Shown in pieces: positions 17,391 to 26,218 of a stretch of DNA of 33,588 bases. This DNA comes from Corallococcus praedator (GTDB taxonomy: Bacteria; Myxococcota; Myxococcia; Myxococcales; Myxococcaceae). Position 1 is the first letter of the stretch. Every line of letters starts with the position of its first letter. The notes beneath the pieces are model-generated. The model was not told the DNA's origin and did not search any database. It worked only from the letters and a program-made list of their open reading frames with translations. The DNA is taken from the NCBI RefSeq assembly GCF_003612125.1, contig NZ_RAWI01000057.1:1-33588 (forward strand), read 5' to 3'. The translations under genes were made by a program, and so were the position numbers.

Positions 17391-17923
17391 TTCTTCTCTC
17401 CCCAGGTGCCGTCACCCGCTTCCACCCAGCCGCCGCAGACCACCCCTTCCGCGTGCGCCTGCTGCCAGCTCTGGCGCAGCGCTGCTTCGCTCACCTTCGG
17501 GCGCACGGTCCGCATCCACTGCCACAACTGCATCCGGCCGCGGTTCACCCGGTCCACCAGCGCGACGTCGTCGGAGGACAGGCGCCCGGCCTGACACTGG
17601 CGCCGGGTGACCACCAGGAGCCCCTCCCGGCCCTCGCCCACGCAGTGGCGCCGCAGCAGGTCGTCGACGCGGTCCGCCTGCGTCTTGCCGATGTTCTCCA
17701 CGAGCGGCGTGGGCTGGATGCCCAGGTCCTCCAGTTGGTTGGGCGTGAGCGGCACCGGCGTGGGGCTCATGCCCGCGCGGGCCAGCCGTTGCTCCACGTC
17801 CTTGAACGAACCCGAGGCCTGTTCCTCGAGCGCCGTCGCGCGGTCGACCATGACGATCTCCGGGGCGCGGATGCAGCCGGGGGCGGCCAGGGTGGCAAGG
17901 AGCAGCAACCCACGGTGTTTCAT
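17384..17923 (-). CDS. DUF1318/YdbL-like lipoprotein
   Basis: 179 aa, ATG at 17923 overlapping the upstream stop as ATGA, with AGAGG 8 nt upstream. Lipobox APGC, Cys17. The N-terminal part contains IVMVDRATALEEQASGSF. The C-terminal part (VALVDRVNRGRMQLWQWM through the final GDGTWGEKK) has the layout of E. coli YdbL: a conserved V..IN..R helix, a central helix with V....Q.., then a Gly-Trp-Lys end. In E. coli, ydbL lies in the ydbH-ynbE-ydbL operon, in which YdbH and the lipoprotein YnbE bridge the envelope and YdbL modulates them. The same neighbour here supports the call. No separate YnbE gene is seen, so this lipoprotein may combine both roles (inference). Confidence 0.75.
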   Translation of the reverse strand: MKHRGLLLLATLAAPGCIRAPEIVMVDRATALEEQASGSFKDVEQRLARAGMSPTPVPLTPNQLEDLGIQPTPLVENIGKTQADRVDDLLRRHCVGEGREGLLVVTRRQCQAGRLSSDDVALVDRVNRGRMQLWQWMRTVRPKVSEAALRQSWQQAHAEGVVCGGWVEAGDGTWGEKKC

Positions 17924-20900
17924 GGCGTGGCCTCTGGAGGAGTCAGGGACAGGAGCATCCGGTCGACGAGCGGGCCCATGGGGATGCCACGAATCTCATC
18001 GATGCTGATCAACTGGGCCAGACCGCCCATGGTGATGCGCAGGCTGCCGAAGCCGTGGTTGAAGCTCAGCCGCACGTGCTCCGGGTAGCCCAGTCCCAAT
18101 GCGTAGCGGATGCGGTTGGTGGCGGGATCCACGTGGCGCGGATCCTCCAGGTCGAGCAGGTCGAGCAGGTGGCGGTTGCCGATGCGCAGGATCTCCGCGC
18201 GCCCGTTGACGCTGCGCTCCCGTGCGGAGATGACCACGGCGGCATTGCCGTCGAAGGGCTCGCCCCGGGACGACTTCACGCCCGTCGCCCGCACGTGGGC
18301 CTCCAGCGTGGAGTTCTTGCCCTTCCAGTCCAGCAGGCACTGGCCGGTGATGCGCCCGCCCCGGACGCCCATCTCCAACTGGCTCATGGACACCACGTTC
18401 TGGTGGATGGACAGGTTGCCGGCCAGGGGCGCGATGGTGAGCATCGGCGTGGTGATGCGGCCCACCGACACGAAGCTGCTGCGCGAGAGCAGGGGATGCT
18501 GGTCGGCGAAGCGAAGCATTGAGTAGGGATTGACGTCGCTGTCGTTCAGCAACTGCATCTGGCCTTCGGTGAACGCCACGTTCTCCGTCAGCGGCACGCT
18601 GCCATCGAGCGTTTCGATGGCGACGCCGGACTCAGGCATCCGCAGGTTCACGTTCTGGAAGAGCAGGTGGGAGAGGGTCCGGAAGCTCACGAGGTCGGGC
18701 GACGCCACCCGGAAGTCGACGGAGACCTTGCCGCTGCTCTCCATACGGCCGGGCTGCGCGAGCCGGGACAGGTCCTGCTCCAGCGCCCCCCGGAAGGCCA
18801 GACGGCGCCGGCCGTCACTGAGGTCCAGCCGGCCCTGCACGTTGAGCTCGGTCCCGGTCCCCGGGTTGATCAGCTTCAGGTCGGGGACGTGGATGACGCC
18901 GTGGGGTTTGTGGCGGACGGTGAACGACGCCTCCAGGTCCTGGATGGGGAGGGGGTAGGGCAGCGCCGGTTTCTGCTCCAGGGTGCGGACCTTGATCTGG
19001 TGCTTGCCCTCCATCTCATCCGCTTCCAGCTTGTCGGTGAAGGCGACGGTGGTGTCGCTCGACACGCCGGTGAACGACAGTCGGCGGTCGTTCAGGTTCA
19101 CGGAGAGCTTCTCCGCCGTCAGTCGGGTGTGGATGCCGCGACGTGAGCCGTCGACGTGGGACTCGGCCTGCCAGTGCGCTTCGGGGAGGCTGATGGACAG
19201 GCCATCCTGTCTCCAGCGGAGTCCCTGCCCGTCCACCACCGCGGTCCCCTCGAAGGCGGCGGTGCGCAGCGGATCCGGGGTCAGGCGCGGGGTCCCGTCC
19301 GCGGCGAAGCCCGTGAACACGCCGAACAGCGTGCCGTGCACCTCGCCTTTGAGCGCCAGCTTCGAGGGCTCCAGCTCCTTGGGCACCCGGGCCCGGACCA
19401 GGAGGGGGGACAGGGGACCCAGGGGTGGAAGGTCGCCCTTCACATCCACGCGAAGCGCTCGGGCCTTGCGGTCGAAGGCCAGCGCGGCGTCCACCTCCAC
19501 CTTCAGCCCTGCCTGGCTGGTGAGTCCCAGTCGAAGCGACGGCTTGCGGCGATCCATGTCCAGCGTGAGGCGTTGATGCTGGGGGCCCGCGTCGCTCTCA
19601 CCGATGCGCAGCCCTTCGAGCTGGAGGTCCAGCTCGCCCTGGTGCCGCCAGGCATCGCCGCGAGAGTCCAGCACGAAGGTGGCGCCGCGCGCCGTCACAT
19701 CGTCCCAGCCCGGCCGCTGCAAGCGCAGCTCCGTCCGATGCTCCAGGCGGGGCGAGTTGGAGAAGAGGGCCGTCAGTCTGCCTTTGGAGGCCAGGGCCAC
19801 CCCCAACTGCTTCCAGGGCACATGCGCGGCAACGTCGTCCGGGATGAAGGGCCGTGCGGCGATGAGGTCCGGGGTCTGGACGTCCAGGGTGTAGGCGACG
19901 TCGTCGGCTCCCTTGGTGGCATCCAGCGACGCGTGCATCGTGCCGATGTCCAGGTCCAGATGGGCGCGGGCGCGGCTGAGTCGGGGCTCCTCCGGATGAG
20001 GGAACACCTCCGACGCATGGAGCTTCACGTTCACCGGGCCCTTCAGCAACTCGCGTCCCTCCGCCGTGACGAGCTGGAGCATCCCCACGGGCAGGTCTGC
20101 CTTCAGCGTGAAGGGCGGCTTGCCCGCGAGCGGAGCCTGGAGACGCAATCCCAGACGCTCCGCCATCACCCGGAGCCCGGAGGCTCGGACGTCCAATGCA
20201 TCCACCATCCCAGACAGGGTCACGTCCCCCGCGACCTGGAGGGGCGATGCAGGGTCTGGCCGCAACTGATTCCCCTTCAGCTCGCCGGAGGCCTTGGGGA
20301 TGCGGAGCGCGGTGGGCCCCCGGACGTCCAGCCCCTGGAGCGCGAAGCCGAGCTGGGCGGTGAGCCCCTGCTGGGGATCCGGGGTTGCCGCCAGGGTGAT
20401 GCGTCCTTCGCTGAGTGACGCCCGGAGGGTGTCCTGGACGCGCTGGAGCGCCGCGACCTCCACCTCCAGCCCCAGCCTGCCCTTCGTCCCCAGTTGGGGC
20501 ATGGCGCTGAGTGTGACGTCCTGGGCGTCCAGGTGCACCTTGCCGCGCTCCAGGGCGACAGGACGCAGATCCTGGGGAATGGCTTGCAGCAGCCGCCCGA
20601 GATCCACGTCCGCCAGGGCCCGGTTCAAGACGGGCGACAGGTCCGCCGCATCCGGAAGCACCAACTGGGCCTGCACTTCGGCGCTGTCGGTCAGTCGGGT
20701 GCGGTCCAGGTCGACGACGATGTGCTGCTGCTCGCCCTCGAACTTCGCGGACACCGCGCCGTGCAGCAGCGTGTGGACCGTGAACCGGGGATCGAAGGAT
20801 TGCCGTGCGACGTCGAGGTCCACGCGTGCGCGCGCGGTGGAGGCAGCCACCTCCGCCGAGAGGGCCAGCTCCAGCTCGGCCTGGGCCGGGGGCGTGGTGG

Positions 20901-21612
20901 GAGCTTCACGGCCCAGCACGAGCGGCAGGGGGCTTCCAGGCTGGCCCAGCTCCGCGAAGAGCTTCCATTCCCCATCGAGGCGTTTCGCTTCCACCACGGC
21001 CGCGAGCCCGCGCAGGGACCAGCGGTCGACCACGGCCCCGTTCCGGACGAGGACGTAACCCAACGACACGCCCGACAGTTCAATCGTCCCGAACGGCGGG
21101 GTGGAGGCCAGGAAGGCCGCGGCCTGCCGGGAGGCTCCAAGGGGGGCTTCGATGGGCGTCGGCTCCGGGGCTTCCGGCCCCGTCACGGCATCGAGGGACG
21201 TGGGGCCCGCCTCATCGGCCACCTGGGTGAAGGCCACGTCGCGCACCACCACCCGCTCCACGCGGGGTGTGCGGCTCAGCAGGGCACGGAGCGACCAGTG
21301 CGCCTCCAGGGTTCCGACGCGCAGCAGTTCCGGCGCGACGCCCTCGAATGGCGACGGGGTCCGCACCACCAGTCCTTCCAGGTGCAACCCCGAGAGCACG
21401 GCGATGCGGGCGACCTGGTAGTCCACCCGCAGGCCACTGGCGGCTTCCACCTGGGAGACGATGCGCTGCTTCAGCCAGGGCTGGTCGAGGTTGTGCAGCG
21501 CGGCCACTCCGGCGGCCAGGAGCAGCACGACGGTCGCGAGAAGCGCGAGCAGGGCGCCCGTGATGATCCGCTTCAATCGCCGACGAGGCCGTCCAGCTCC
21601 GGGGGGTTCCAT
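17920..21612 (-). CDS. AsmA-like/YdbH-type inter-membrane lipid transport protein
   Basis: 1230 aa from the ATG at 21612; a GTG at 21639 is an alternative. A short Arg-rich cytoplasmic tail is followed by one transmembrane helix (about 16-38) and a very long periplasmic part. It opens with an AsmA-like domain (WLKQRIVSQVEAASGLRVDY, LHLEGLVVRTP, LRALLSRTPRVERVVVRDV) and continues as repeated beta strands typical of the groove of YhdP/TamB/YdbH proteins. The C-terminal 250 residues (MSQLEMGVRGGRITGQ, GLAQLISIDEIRGIPMG) fit the DctA-YdbH region. Such proteins form a hydrophobic channel carrying phospholipid from inner to outer membrane. The gene is first in a tightly coupled operon with the DUF1318 lipoprotein. 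Family membership is strong; lipid transport is inferred from relatives. Confidence 0.85.
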   Translation of the reverse strand: MEPPGAGRPRRRLKRIITGALLALLATVVLLLAAGVAALHNLDQPWLKQRIVSQVEAASGLRVDYQVARIAVLSGLHLEGLVVRTPSPFEGVAPELLRVGTLEAHWSLRALLSRTPRVERVVVRDVAFTQVADEAGPTSLDAVTGPEAPEPTPIEAPLGASRQAAAFLASTPPFGTIELSGVSLGYVLVRNGAVVDRWSLRGLAAVVEAKRLDGEWKLFAELGQPGSPLPLVLGREAPTTPPAQAELELALSAEVAASTARARVDLDVARQSFDPRFTVHTLLHGAVSAKFEGEQQHIVVDLDRTRLTDSAEVQAQLVLPDAADLSPVLNRALADVDLGRLLQAIPQDLRPVALERGKVHLDAQDVTLSAMPQLGTKGRLGLEVEVAALQRVQDTLRASLSEGRITLAATPDPQQGLTAQLGFALQGLDVRGPTALRIPKASGELKGNQLRPDPASPLQVAGDVTLSGMVDALDVRASGLRVMAERLGLRLQAPLAGKPPFTLKADLPVGMLQLVTAEGRELLKGPVNVKLHASEVFPHPEEPRLSRARAHLDLDIGTMHASLDATKGADDVAYTLDVQTPDLIAARPFIPDDVAAHVPWKQLGVALASKGRLTALFSNSPRLEHRTELRLQRPGWDDVTARGATFVLDSRGDAWRHQGELDLQLEGLRIGESDAGPQHQRLTLDMDRRKPSLRLGLTSQAGLKVEVDAALAFDRKARALRVDVKGDLPPLGPLSPLLVRARVPKELEPSKLALKGEVHGTLFGVFTGFAADGTPRLTPDPLRTAAFEGTAVVDGQGLRWRQDGLSISLPEAHWQAESHVDGSRRGIHTRLTAEKLSVNLNDRRLSFTGVSSDTTVAFTDKLEADEMEGKHQIKVRTLEQKPALPYPLPIQDLEASFTVRHKPHGVIHVPDLKLINPGTGTELNVQGRLDLSDGRRRLAFRGALEQDLSRLAQPGRMESSGKVSVDFRVASPDLVSFRTLSHLLFQNVNLRMPESGVAIETLDGSVPLTENVAFTEGQMQLLNDSDVNPYSMLRFADQHPLLSRSSFVSVGRITTPMLTIAPLAGNLSIHQNVVSMSQLEMGVRGGRITGQCLLDWKGKNSTLEAHVRATGVKSSRGEPFDGNAAVVISARERSVNGRAEILRIGNRHLLDLLDLEDPRHVDPATNRIRYALGLGYPEHVRLSFNHGFGSLRITMGGLAQLISIDEIRGIPMGPLVDRMLLSLTPPEATP

Positions 21613-21856
21613 GATGTTCCGTCGAGGCGAGCCGGCCACCCGTGTCCTACCATGCGGCGGAATCGGGCTTCAATCGGAGGTCCCCTCGGAAGATGGAGGG
21701 CGAGCAGGGCGGCACCGTGCGCCCGGTTTCCGCTTCAACCGGAGCCGGAGGGCGTCATTCCCACCTGCTGACACTCCATGCCCTGCACGCCCCTGGGCCG
21801 GAGACATCCGGTGCTAGGTTCGCCCTGCCGCCGCATTCGCGAAAGGATCGCCTGCC

Positions 21857-22504
21857 ATGCTGTCGCTGGTCGCCGCCGTCCTGCTGGCCTCGTTGCCCAC
21901 CTCTTCTTCCCTGTCCCTGGTGTCCCCCGCGCCGTCCTTCGATGGACGCCCCCTGTCCGCGCGGCTGCTCGTGGCGCAGTCGCCCACGGGTTCGGAGCTG
22001 GAGCTCTTTCCCTCGGCGCCGTTTCCGGACGACGAGGCCCGGGAAACCCAGGAGCGGGGCACGGACGAGGGCCTGGACGCGCGCATCGCGGAGCTGTCGC
22101 AGCAGGTGAGCCTGCTCCAGGGGGAGATCAACTCCATCCGCCTGGGCCGCCCCACTGGCTACAAGGTGATGACCATCATCGGCTTCGTCCTCGCCCCACT
22201 GCTGCTCATCGGCCTTCCCTTCATTGGCGCTGGCTTGAACGAGGCGGGAGACACAGGGGCCGTGCTCATGGTCGCGGGCCTGTTCTTCGCGGTGCCTGGC
22301 ACGGTGGGCGTGGGGCTCATCATCGGGGGCTTCAGCGGTGGCTCGCGGGCAGCCCACGCCAAGAAGGACCGGCGCGACGCGCTCATCCAGGAGCGGACCC
22401 TGCTGGAAGAGGAACTGCGCGACCTCCAGGCCCGCCGTGACGGCGTGCGCACCCAACGGTTTCAGCCCCGCCCCGCCATTCCCCTGCTTGCCGTGCGCTT
22501 CTGA
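21857..22504 (+). CDS. Membrane protein with flanking coiled coils, unknown function
   Basis: 215 aa, ATG at 21857 behind AAAGGA at 9 nt. Residues 1 to about 20 look like a signal peptide. A first coiled coil (about 72-96, DARIAELSQQVSLLQGEI) precedes two transmembrane helices (about 104-126 and 136-160, the second Gly-rich), and a basic then acidic coiled coil (165-196, DRRDALIQERTLLEEELRDL) ends the protein. The two helices form a hairpin with both coiled coils on the same side. I do not recognise the family. It is divergent from the lipid-transport operon; any functional link is speculative. Confidence 0.8.
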   Translation: MLSLVAAVLLASLPTSSSLSLVSPAPSFDGRPLSARLLVAQSPTGSELELFPSAPFPDDEARETQERGTDEGLDARIAELSQQVSLLQGEINSIRLGRPTGYKVMTIIGFVLAPLLLIGLPFIGAGLNEAGDTGAVLMVAGLFFAVPGTVGVGLIIGGFSGGSRAAHAKKDRRDALIQERTLLEEELRDLQARRDGVRTQRFQPRPAIPLLAVRF

Positions 22505-22544
22505 CGGCGGCGCGAAGATGACAGGCGGCGCCTCCGGGCCATCC

Positions 22545-23192
22545 CTAGAGGCAGCCAAGCTCCATCGCGCGGAGCACGGCGCGGGTGCGGTCCCGCACGC
22601 CCAGCTTGGAGAGGATGCTGGAGGTCTGGTTCTTCACCGTCCCCTCCGCGGTCCCCAGCGCGTCGGCGATCTCCCGGTTGCTCAGCCCCCGCGCGATGAG
22701 GCGCAGCACCTCCACCTCGCGGCGGGTGAGGCCCTCGGGCAGGTCCGCGTGGGGGAAGTCGCGGGGCAGCTCCGCCACGCCTCTCGCCACGCGCTCCGCG
22801 ATGCCGGGAGGCAGCAGCGTCTGGCCGGAGGCGACGCGCCGGATGGCCTCCGCCAGCTCCTCCAGCGACACGTCCTTGAGGAGGAAGCCCTGCACCCCCG
22901 CGCGGAGCGCCTCGATGAGGGCGGTGTCCTCGTCGAAGGTGGTGAGCAGCACCACGCGTCGGTCCGGATCCGTGCGGCGCAGCGCGCGCAAGGCCTCCAG
23001 CCCCGTCATGCGTGGCATGCGCACGTCCATCAGCACCACGTCCGGATTTAACTCCGCGACCTTGCGCAGCGCCTCCTCGCCGTCGGAGGCCTCGCCCACC
23101 ACCCGCAGGTCGGGCGTGAGGTCCAACAGGCTGCGCAGCCCCTGGCGCACCAGGGCGTGATCATCCGCGAGCACGAGGCGGACGGTGTTCAC
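22545..23192 (-). CDS. NarL/FixJ-family response regulator
   Basis: 215 aa from a GTG at 23192, which overlaps the kinase stop as GTGA; an upstream start would only add Gly/Ala-rich sequence. The receiver domain (1-120) has the acidic pair D10-D11, phospho-acceptor D56 in VVLMDVRMP, and the conserved Lys in GFLLKD. The C-terminal LuxR/NarL helix-turn-helix reads LTRREVEVLRLIARGLSNREIADAL, GTVKNQTSSILSKLGV. It is a typical transcription factor activated by its partner kinase, encoded just upstream and translationally coupled. The target genes cannot be read from the sequence. Confidence 0.95.
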   Translation of the reverse strand: MNTVRLVLADDHALVRQGLRSLLDLTPDLRVVGEASDGEEALRKVAELNPDVVLMDVRMPRMTGLEALRALRRTDPDRRVVLLTTFDEDTALIEALRAGVQGFLLKDVSLEELAEAIRRVASGQTLLPPGIAERVARGVAELPRDFPHADLPEGLTRREVEVLRLIARGLSNREIADALGTAEGTVKNQTSSILSKLGVRDRTRAVLRAMELGCL

Positions 23193-24352
23193 GCGTCCAC
23201 CCCCGGCTCCGGCGTCGCCGGCAGCCACGCCTCCAGCTCCAGCCCCTGTCCCGCCACCGCGCGCCACTCCACGCGGCCGCCCAGCCGGGTGAACCGCTCC
23301 CGCATGCCGGTGAGTCCCGAACCGGGAGTCACCCGCGCCGTGCCGCGCCCATCATCCCGCGCGTGCACCCGCACCCCGCCGTCCTCCGTGGGCACGATGG
23401 CGATCCACAGGTTGCGGGCCCCGGCATGGCGCAGCGTATTGGTGAGCACCTCCTGCACGCAGCGGAACAGCGAGTGCGCCGCCTCGGAGGACTCCAGGGT
23501 GAGCGAACCGGGGACCTCCAGGTGCACTTCGAGCCCCGGGGCGCCCTCCGCGAGCGCGCGCAGCGAGGGCAGCAGGGGCAGGGGCGCTTCGCGCAGCGCC
23601 GTCACCGTGCCCCGCACCTCGGACAGGAGCGTGCGGGCGGCCTCGCGGGCGCGGCGCAGGTGTTCGGTGGAGGCGGGGTCCTTCGCGGTGTGCGCGGCGG
23701 CCTCCAGGTTGAGGCTGAGCGCGGTGAGGTGGTGCCCCACGGAGTCGTGCAGCTCGCGCGCGATGCGCAGCCGCTCGCCCTCGCGCTCGCGGGTGGCGAG
23801 CAGCACCTGCGTGGCCTGGAGCTCCGCATGGACCCGGGCCAGCTCGCGGCGGGCCTCTGCCTCGCGGACCATCACCAGCGCCGTGCCGAACGTGAAGCCC
23901 TGGAAGCCGGCGTAGATGAGGGTCTGCACCAGCGCCCGGACGGGCGGGTGCTGCACCGCGAACACGGCGAACATGAGCCCCACCTGGGCTCCCACCCACG
24001 CCAGGGCCCGGCGCTGGGGAAGGATCTCCGGGACCTGCCCGGCGATGATGGCTAGCAGCGCGCCGTCCAGCCCCGTATCCCCCATGGCCAGGCAGACCAG
24101 CGCCGCGCCCGTCTGCACGGCGAGCAGCGGTCTCTGGCCCCGGCCTTCCTCACGCGCCTGACGCCAGAAGGCCCCGCCGAAGGTGAGGAACGCGGCGCAC
24201 CACAGCAGCGTGTCCGGGGCCATCCACCGCGCGGGCTCGTGCGCGAGGCTCTCGAGGTGCGGAACGCCGACCACGGCCCAGGTCAGCATCCCGGCCACGA
24301 GCAGCAGGTGATGGCTGGTGGTGGAGCTGGCCACGCTGGACCCCTGGGACAT
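23189..24352 (-). CDS. NarX/DesK-type sensor histidine kinase
   Basis: 387 aa from the ATG at 24352, preferred over upstream starts because it directly precedes the membrane region. Residues about 12-165 hold five or six transmembrane helices with little between them, so the signal is probably sensed within or at the membrane. The HisKA_3 dimerisation domain contains ARELHDSVGHHL with phospho-acceptor H202. The HATPase_c domain has the N-box (VLTNTLRHA), DDGRG and GSGLTGMRERF, and ends near VEWRAVAGQGLELEAWLP. It phosphorylates the response regulator encoded immediately downstream, with which it shares a GTGA overlap. The stimulus is unknown. Confidence 0.93.
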   Translation of the reverse strand: MSQGSSVASSTTSHHLLLVAGMLTWAVVGVPHLESLAHEPARWMAPDTLLWCAAFLTFGGAFWRQAREEGRGQRPLLAVQTGAALVCLAMGDTGLDGALLAIIAGQVPEILPQRRALAWVGAQVGLMFAVFAVQHPPVRALVQTLIYAGFQGFTFGTALVMVREAEARRELARVHAELQATQVLLATREREGERLRIARELHDSVGHHLTALSLNLEAAAHTAKDPASTEHLRRAREAARTLLSEVRGTVTALREAPLPLLPSLRALAEGAPGLEVHLEVPGSLTLESSEAAHSLFRCVQEVLTNTLRHAGARNLWIAIVPTEDGGVRVHARDDGRGTARVTPGSGLTGMRERFTRLGGRVEWRAVAGQGLELEAWLPATPEPGVDA

Positions 24353-24470
24353 GGCGCGGACCCTATGCGAAGCACGGCGGACGGGCCATGTGCCGGAAGT
24401 CACATGCGGCCGGTATGACACGCCGCCGGATGTGGACCCTGGCGTGGGGGGCTGAGGCTCTGGACGCGCC

Positions 24471-26138
24471 TCAGCTCGCGAACGGATCCCATGCCTTCAT
24501 GACGGGAGGCCTCTTGAGGAGGGCCGCCACATCCTGCGCGATCTCTCCGTCCATCTGATCTCCACTCTGCGCCGAGGACGGAGTCACCTCCTGGCAGGCG
24601 GAGTGGTTCTGCTGGAAGTAGGTCGTCGCCTGCCGGCAGCGGTGGCACATGTCGAGCTGCAGGATGAACTCGACCTCCACGGACTTCACCAGGCTTGCGC
24701 CGATCACGCCGTGGATGAGCCGGTCGAGCATGAACAGCGAATAGCACTCGGTGTGCATGTCGGCGGCGCTGAACAGCTCGGCCTCCGATGCGGACTTCGA
24801 CTCCGCCAGCTTCGGGATGGCGGCCGCCTTCTGGGCAAGCGCCACGCCGGTCGTCATGTACGGATGCTTCTCGGTGATACGCCCGACCGCGAAGTTGGCG
24901 ATGAGGCACATGAAGTAGGCCGTCTTCGAGTCGGTCCGCTCGATCTTCGCGACCATGAACCCGATGTGCGTGAGGCGCGCGGCCGGGTACTTCTTGGCGC
25001 CGTCCTCGAGGTTCGCGGGGCGATAGACGCGCTCGCCAAGCTTGCTGCTCAGGCCGAGCACGGTGGCCACGTCGCCGCCGTGTTTCTTGAGCAGCGAGGC
25101 CGCGTCGATCTGCGAGATGTTGGTGACGAGCGTGAACGAATTGTCGGCCGTCGTCTGACACACAAGGGACTGGGTCAATTTGAAGTACTTGGTGACGTGC
25201 GCGACGTAGTCGCCCCACCTGCCGCCCGTGCTCGACAACGTCGACTTCACGACCCCCTTCGACGGGGCCGTCGAACTCGGGCTCGGACCGCTCTTCAGTC
25301 GCAGCCCGGGCACCGCCATCAGCGCGTCGTTGATCTCATGCTCCCCCATCCCCCGCCTCAGGAAGTCACGGATCTTGTCCGTGACGACGACCGCCTTGTC
25401 GGCCGGTACCGCGTCGTTGAACTGACCGTCCAGACAGTGGGTGTTTCGCAGCAGGCGATACTCATCGACCCAGTGCCACAGGCGCCGCGCCAGGCGCGCG
25501 GGGACCACCGGGTTGGTGATGGCGAGCAGGGTGAGGAACGCCTCCAGCGAGCAATCGCCGAGTGGGTTCGTGGCGATGCGAGCGGTGACGGCGCGGTTCA
25601 CGACGACGCCCACCTCCCAGTGATTGCCGGTGAAGACGAGGCAGTGGCCGCGGATGATGCAGTCCCGGCTCTGCATCGCTTCGATGTCGTAGAAGTCACC
25701 GGTCGATTCGAAATAGACCTCGAAGCTCACGTAGAACCGCTTCGCCAGCACCTGGATCTCCGAGAGCCCGAGCCAGGAGCCGGTCCGTCCGACAAAGTGG
25801 CGGTAGGCGCTCCGGGTCAGCGGCGTGAACTGTCCGGGATCCAGTGGCACGACGAAGCCGCTGTTGCCGTCTTTCAGGCTGAGGACATCCTTGGGCCCTG
25901 CCTCCGCGTGCTTGCGGATGGCGCCGTTCGCCTCCGCGATCAGCCGCTCGAGGTGCGCGAGGCTCTCCTCATCAAGCTCGCTGGCCGTCACCCGCGCGAC
26001 CCGCTTGGTCAGGCCGATGAGATTGGCGCGGAGGGTCGCGACCTTCTTGTTGGGGACCTCGAACGCGAAGGTCGCGACATCGACGGCGATGCATTCGAAG
26101 CAGGAGTCGTTGGAGGCTTCGTGCTGTTCGCAGGGCAT
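24471..26138 (-). CDS. Deaminase-like protein with N-terminal Cys/His cluster (candidate nucleic-acid deaminase)
   Basis: 555 aa, ATG at 26138 with GGAGG just upstream. The first 16 residues carry C3-x2-H6-x6-C13-x2-C16, a likely zinc-binding cluster. The long middle has no domain I recognise, but includes strand/helix-rich stretches (RRLWHWVDEYRLLRNTHC) and a Ser/Pro linker near 295-310. Near the C-terminus the sequence reads MH462-T-E464-C and, after beta-strand-like VEVEFILQL, MC498-H-R-C501. HxE followed about 33 residues later by CxxC is the active-site signature of the cytidine/nucleic-acid deaminase superfamily; the usual Pro before CxxC is Met here. There is no signal peptide. Parts of the gene are near 52% GC, unlike its neighbours, which suggests transfer. 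It is divergent from a radical SAM gene. The deaminase call is a motif-based hypothesis; the ORF itself is secure. Confidence 0.65.
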   Translation of the reverse strand: MPCEQHEASNDSCFECIAVDVATFAFEVPNKKVATLRANLIGLTKRVARVTASELDEESLAHLERLIAEANGAIRKHAEAGPKDVLSLKDGNSGFVVPLDPGQFTPLTRSAYRHFVGRTGSWLGLSEIQVLAKRFYVSFEVYFESTGDFYDIEAMQSRDCIIRGHCLVFTGNHWEVGVVVNRAVTARIATNPLGDCSLEAFLTLLAITNPVVPARLARRLWHWVDEYRLLRNTHCLDGQFNDAVPADKAVVVTDKIRDFLRRGMGEHEINDALMAVPGLRLKSGPSPSSTAPSKGVVKSTLSSTGGRWGDYVAHVTKYFKLTQSLVCQTTADNSFTLVTNISQIDAASLLKKHGGDVATVLGLSSKLGERVYRPANLEDGAKKYPAARLTHIGFMVAKIERTDSKTAYFMCLIANFAVGRITEKHPYMTTGVALAQKAAAIPKLAESKSASEAELFSAADMHTECYSLFMLDRLIHGVIGASLVKSVEVEFILQLDMCHRCRQATTYFQQNHSACQEVTPSSAQSGDQMDGEIAQDVAALLKRPPVMKAWDPFAS

Positions 26139-26218
26139 GGTGCCTCCGTCGGTCGGTGAGGCATCCTAGCGCAGATGGGGCCGATGCCGGCGTGCCGCTC
26201 CCTTCCCCGAGGTCCCCG
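26139..26218. promoter_or_regulatory. Divergent promoter region of the deaminase-like and radical SAM genes
   Basis: 80 bp separate the two divergent start codons. It contains the Shine-Dalgarno of each gene (GGAGG on the minus strand, GAGG on the plus strand) and must hold both promoters. A shared regulator is possible. I see no clear -35/-10 pair. Confidence 0.4.

Noticed and set aside
24603-26159. Long plus-strand open frame opposite the deaminase-like gene
   Set aside because: Composition (Arg/His/Val/Asp-rich, no domains) is that of an antisense shadow. The minus-strand protein has structured sequence, Cys/His motifs and a good ribosome-binding site.
26139-26218. A short RiPP precursor gene next to the radical SAM gene
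   Set aside because: The 80-bp gap has room only for the two promoters and ribosome-binding sites; no short ORF with a leader-like sequence is visible.
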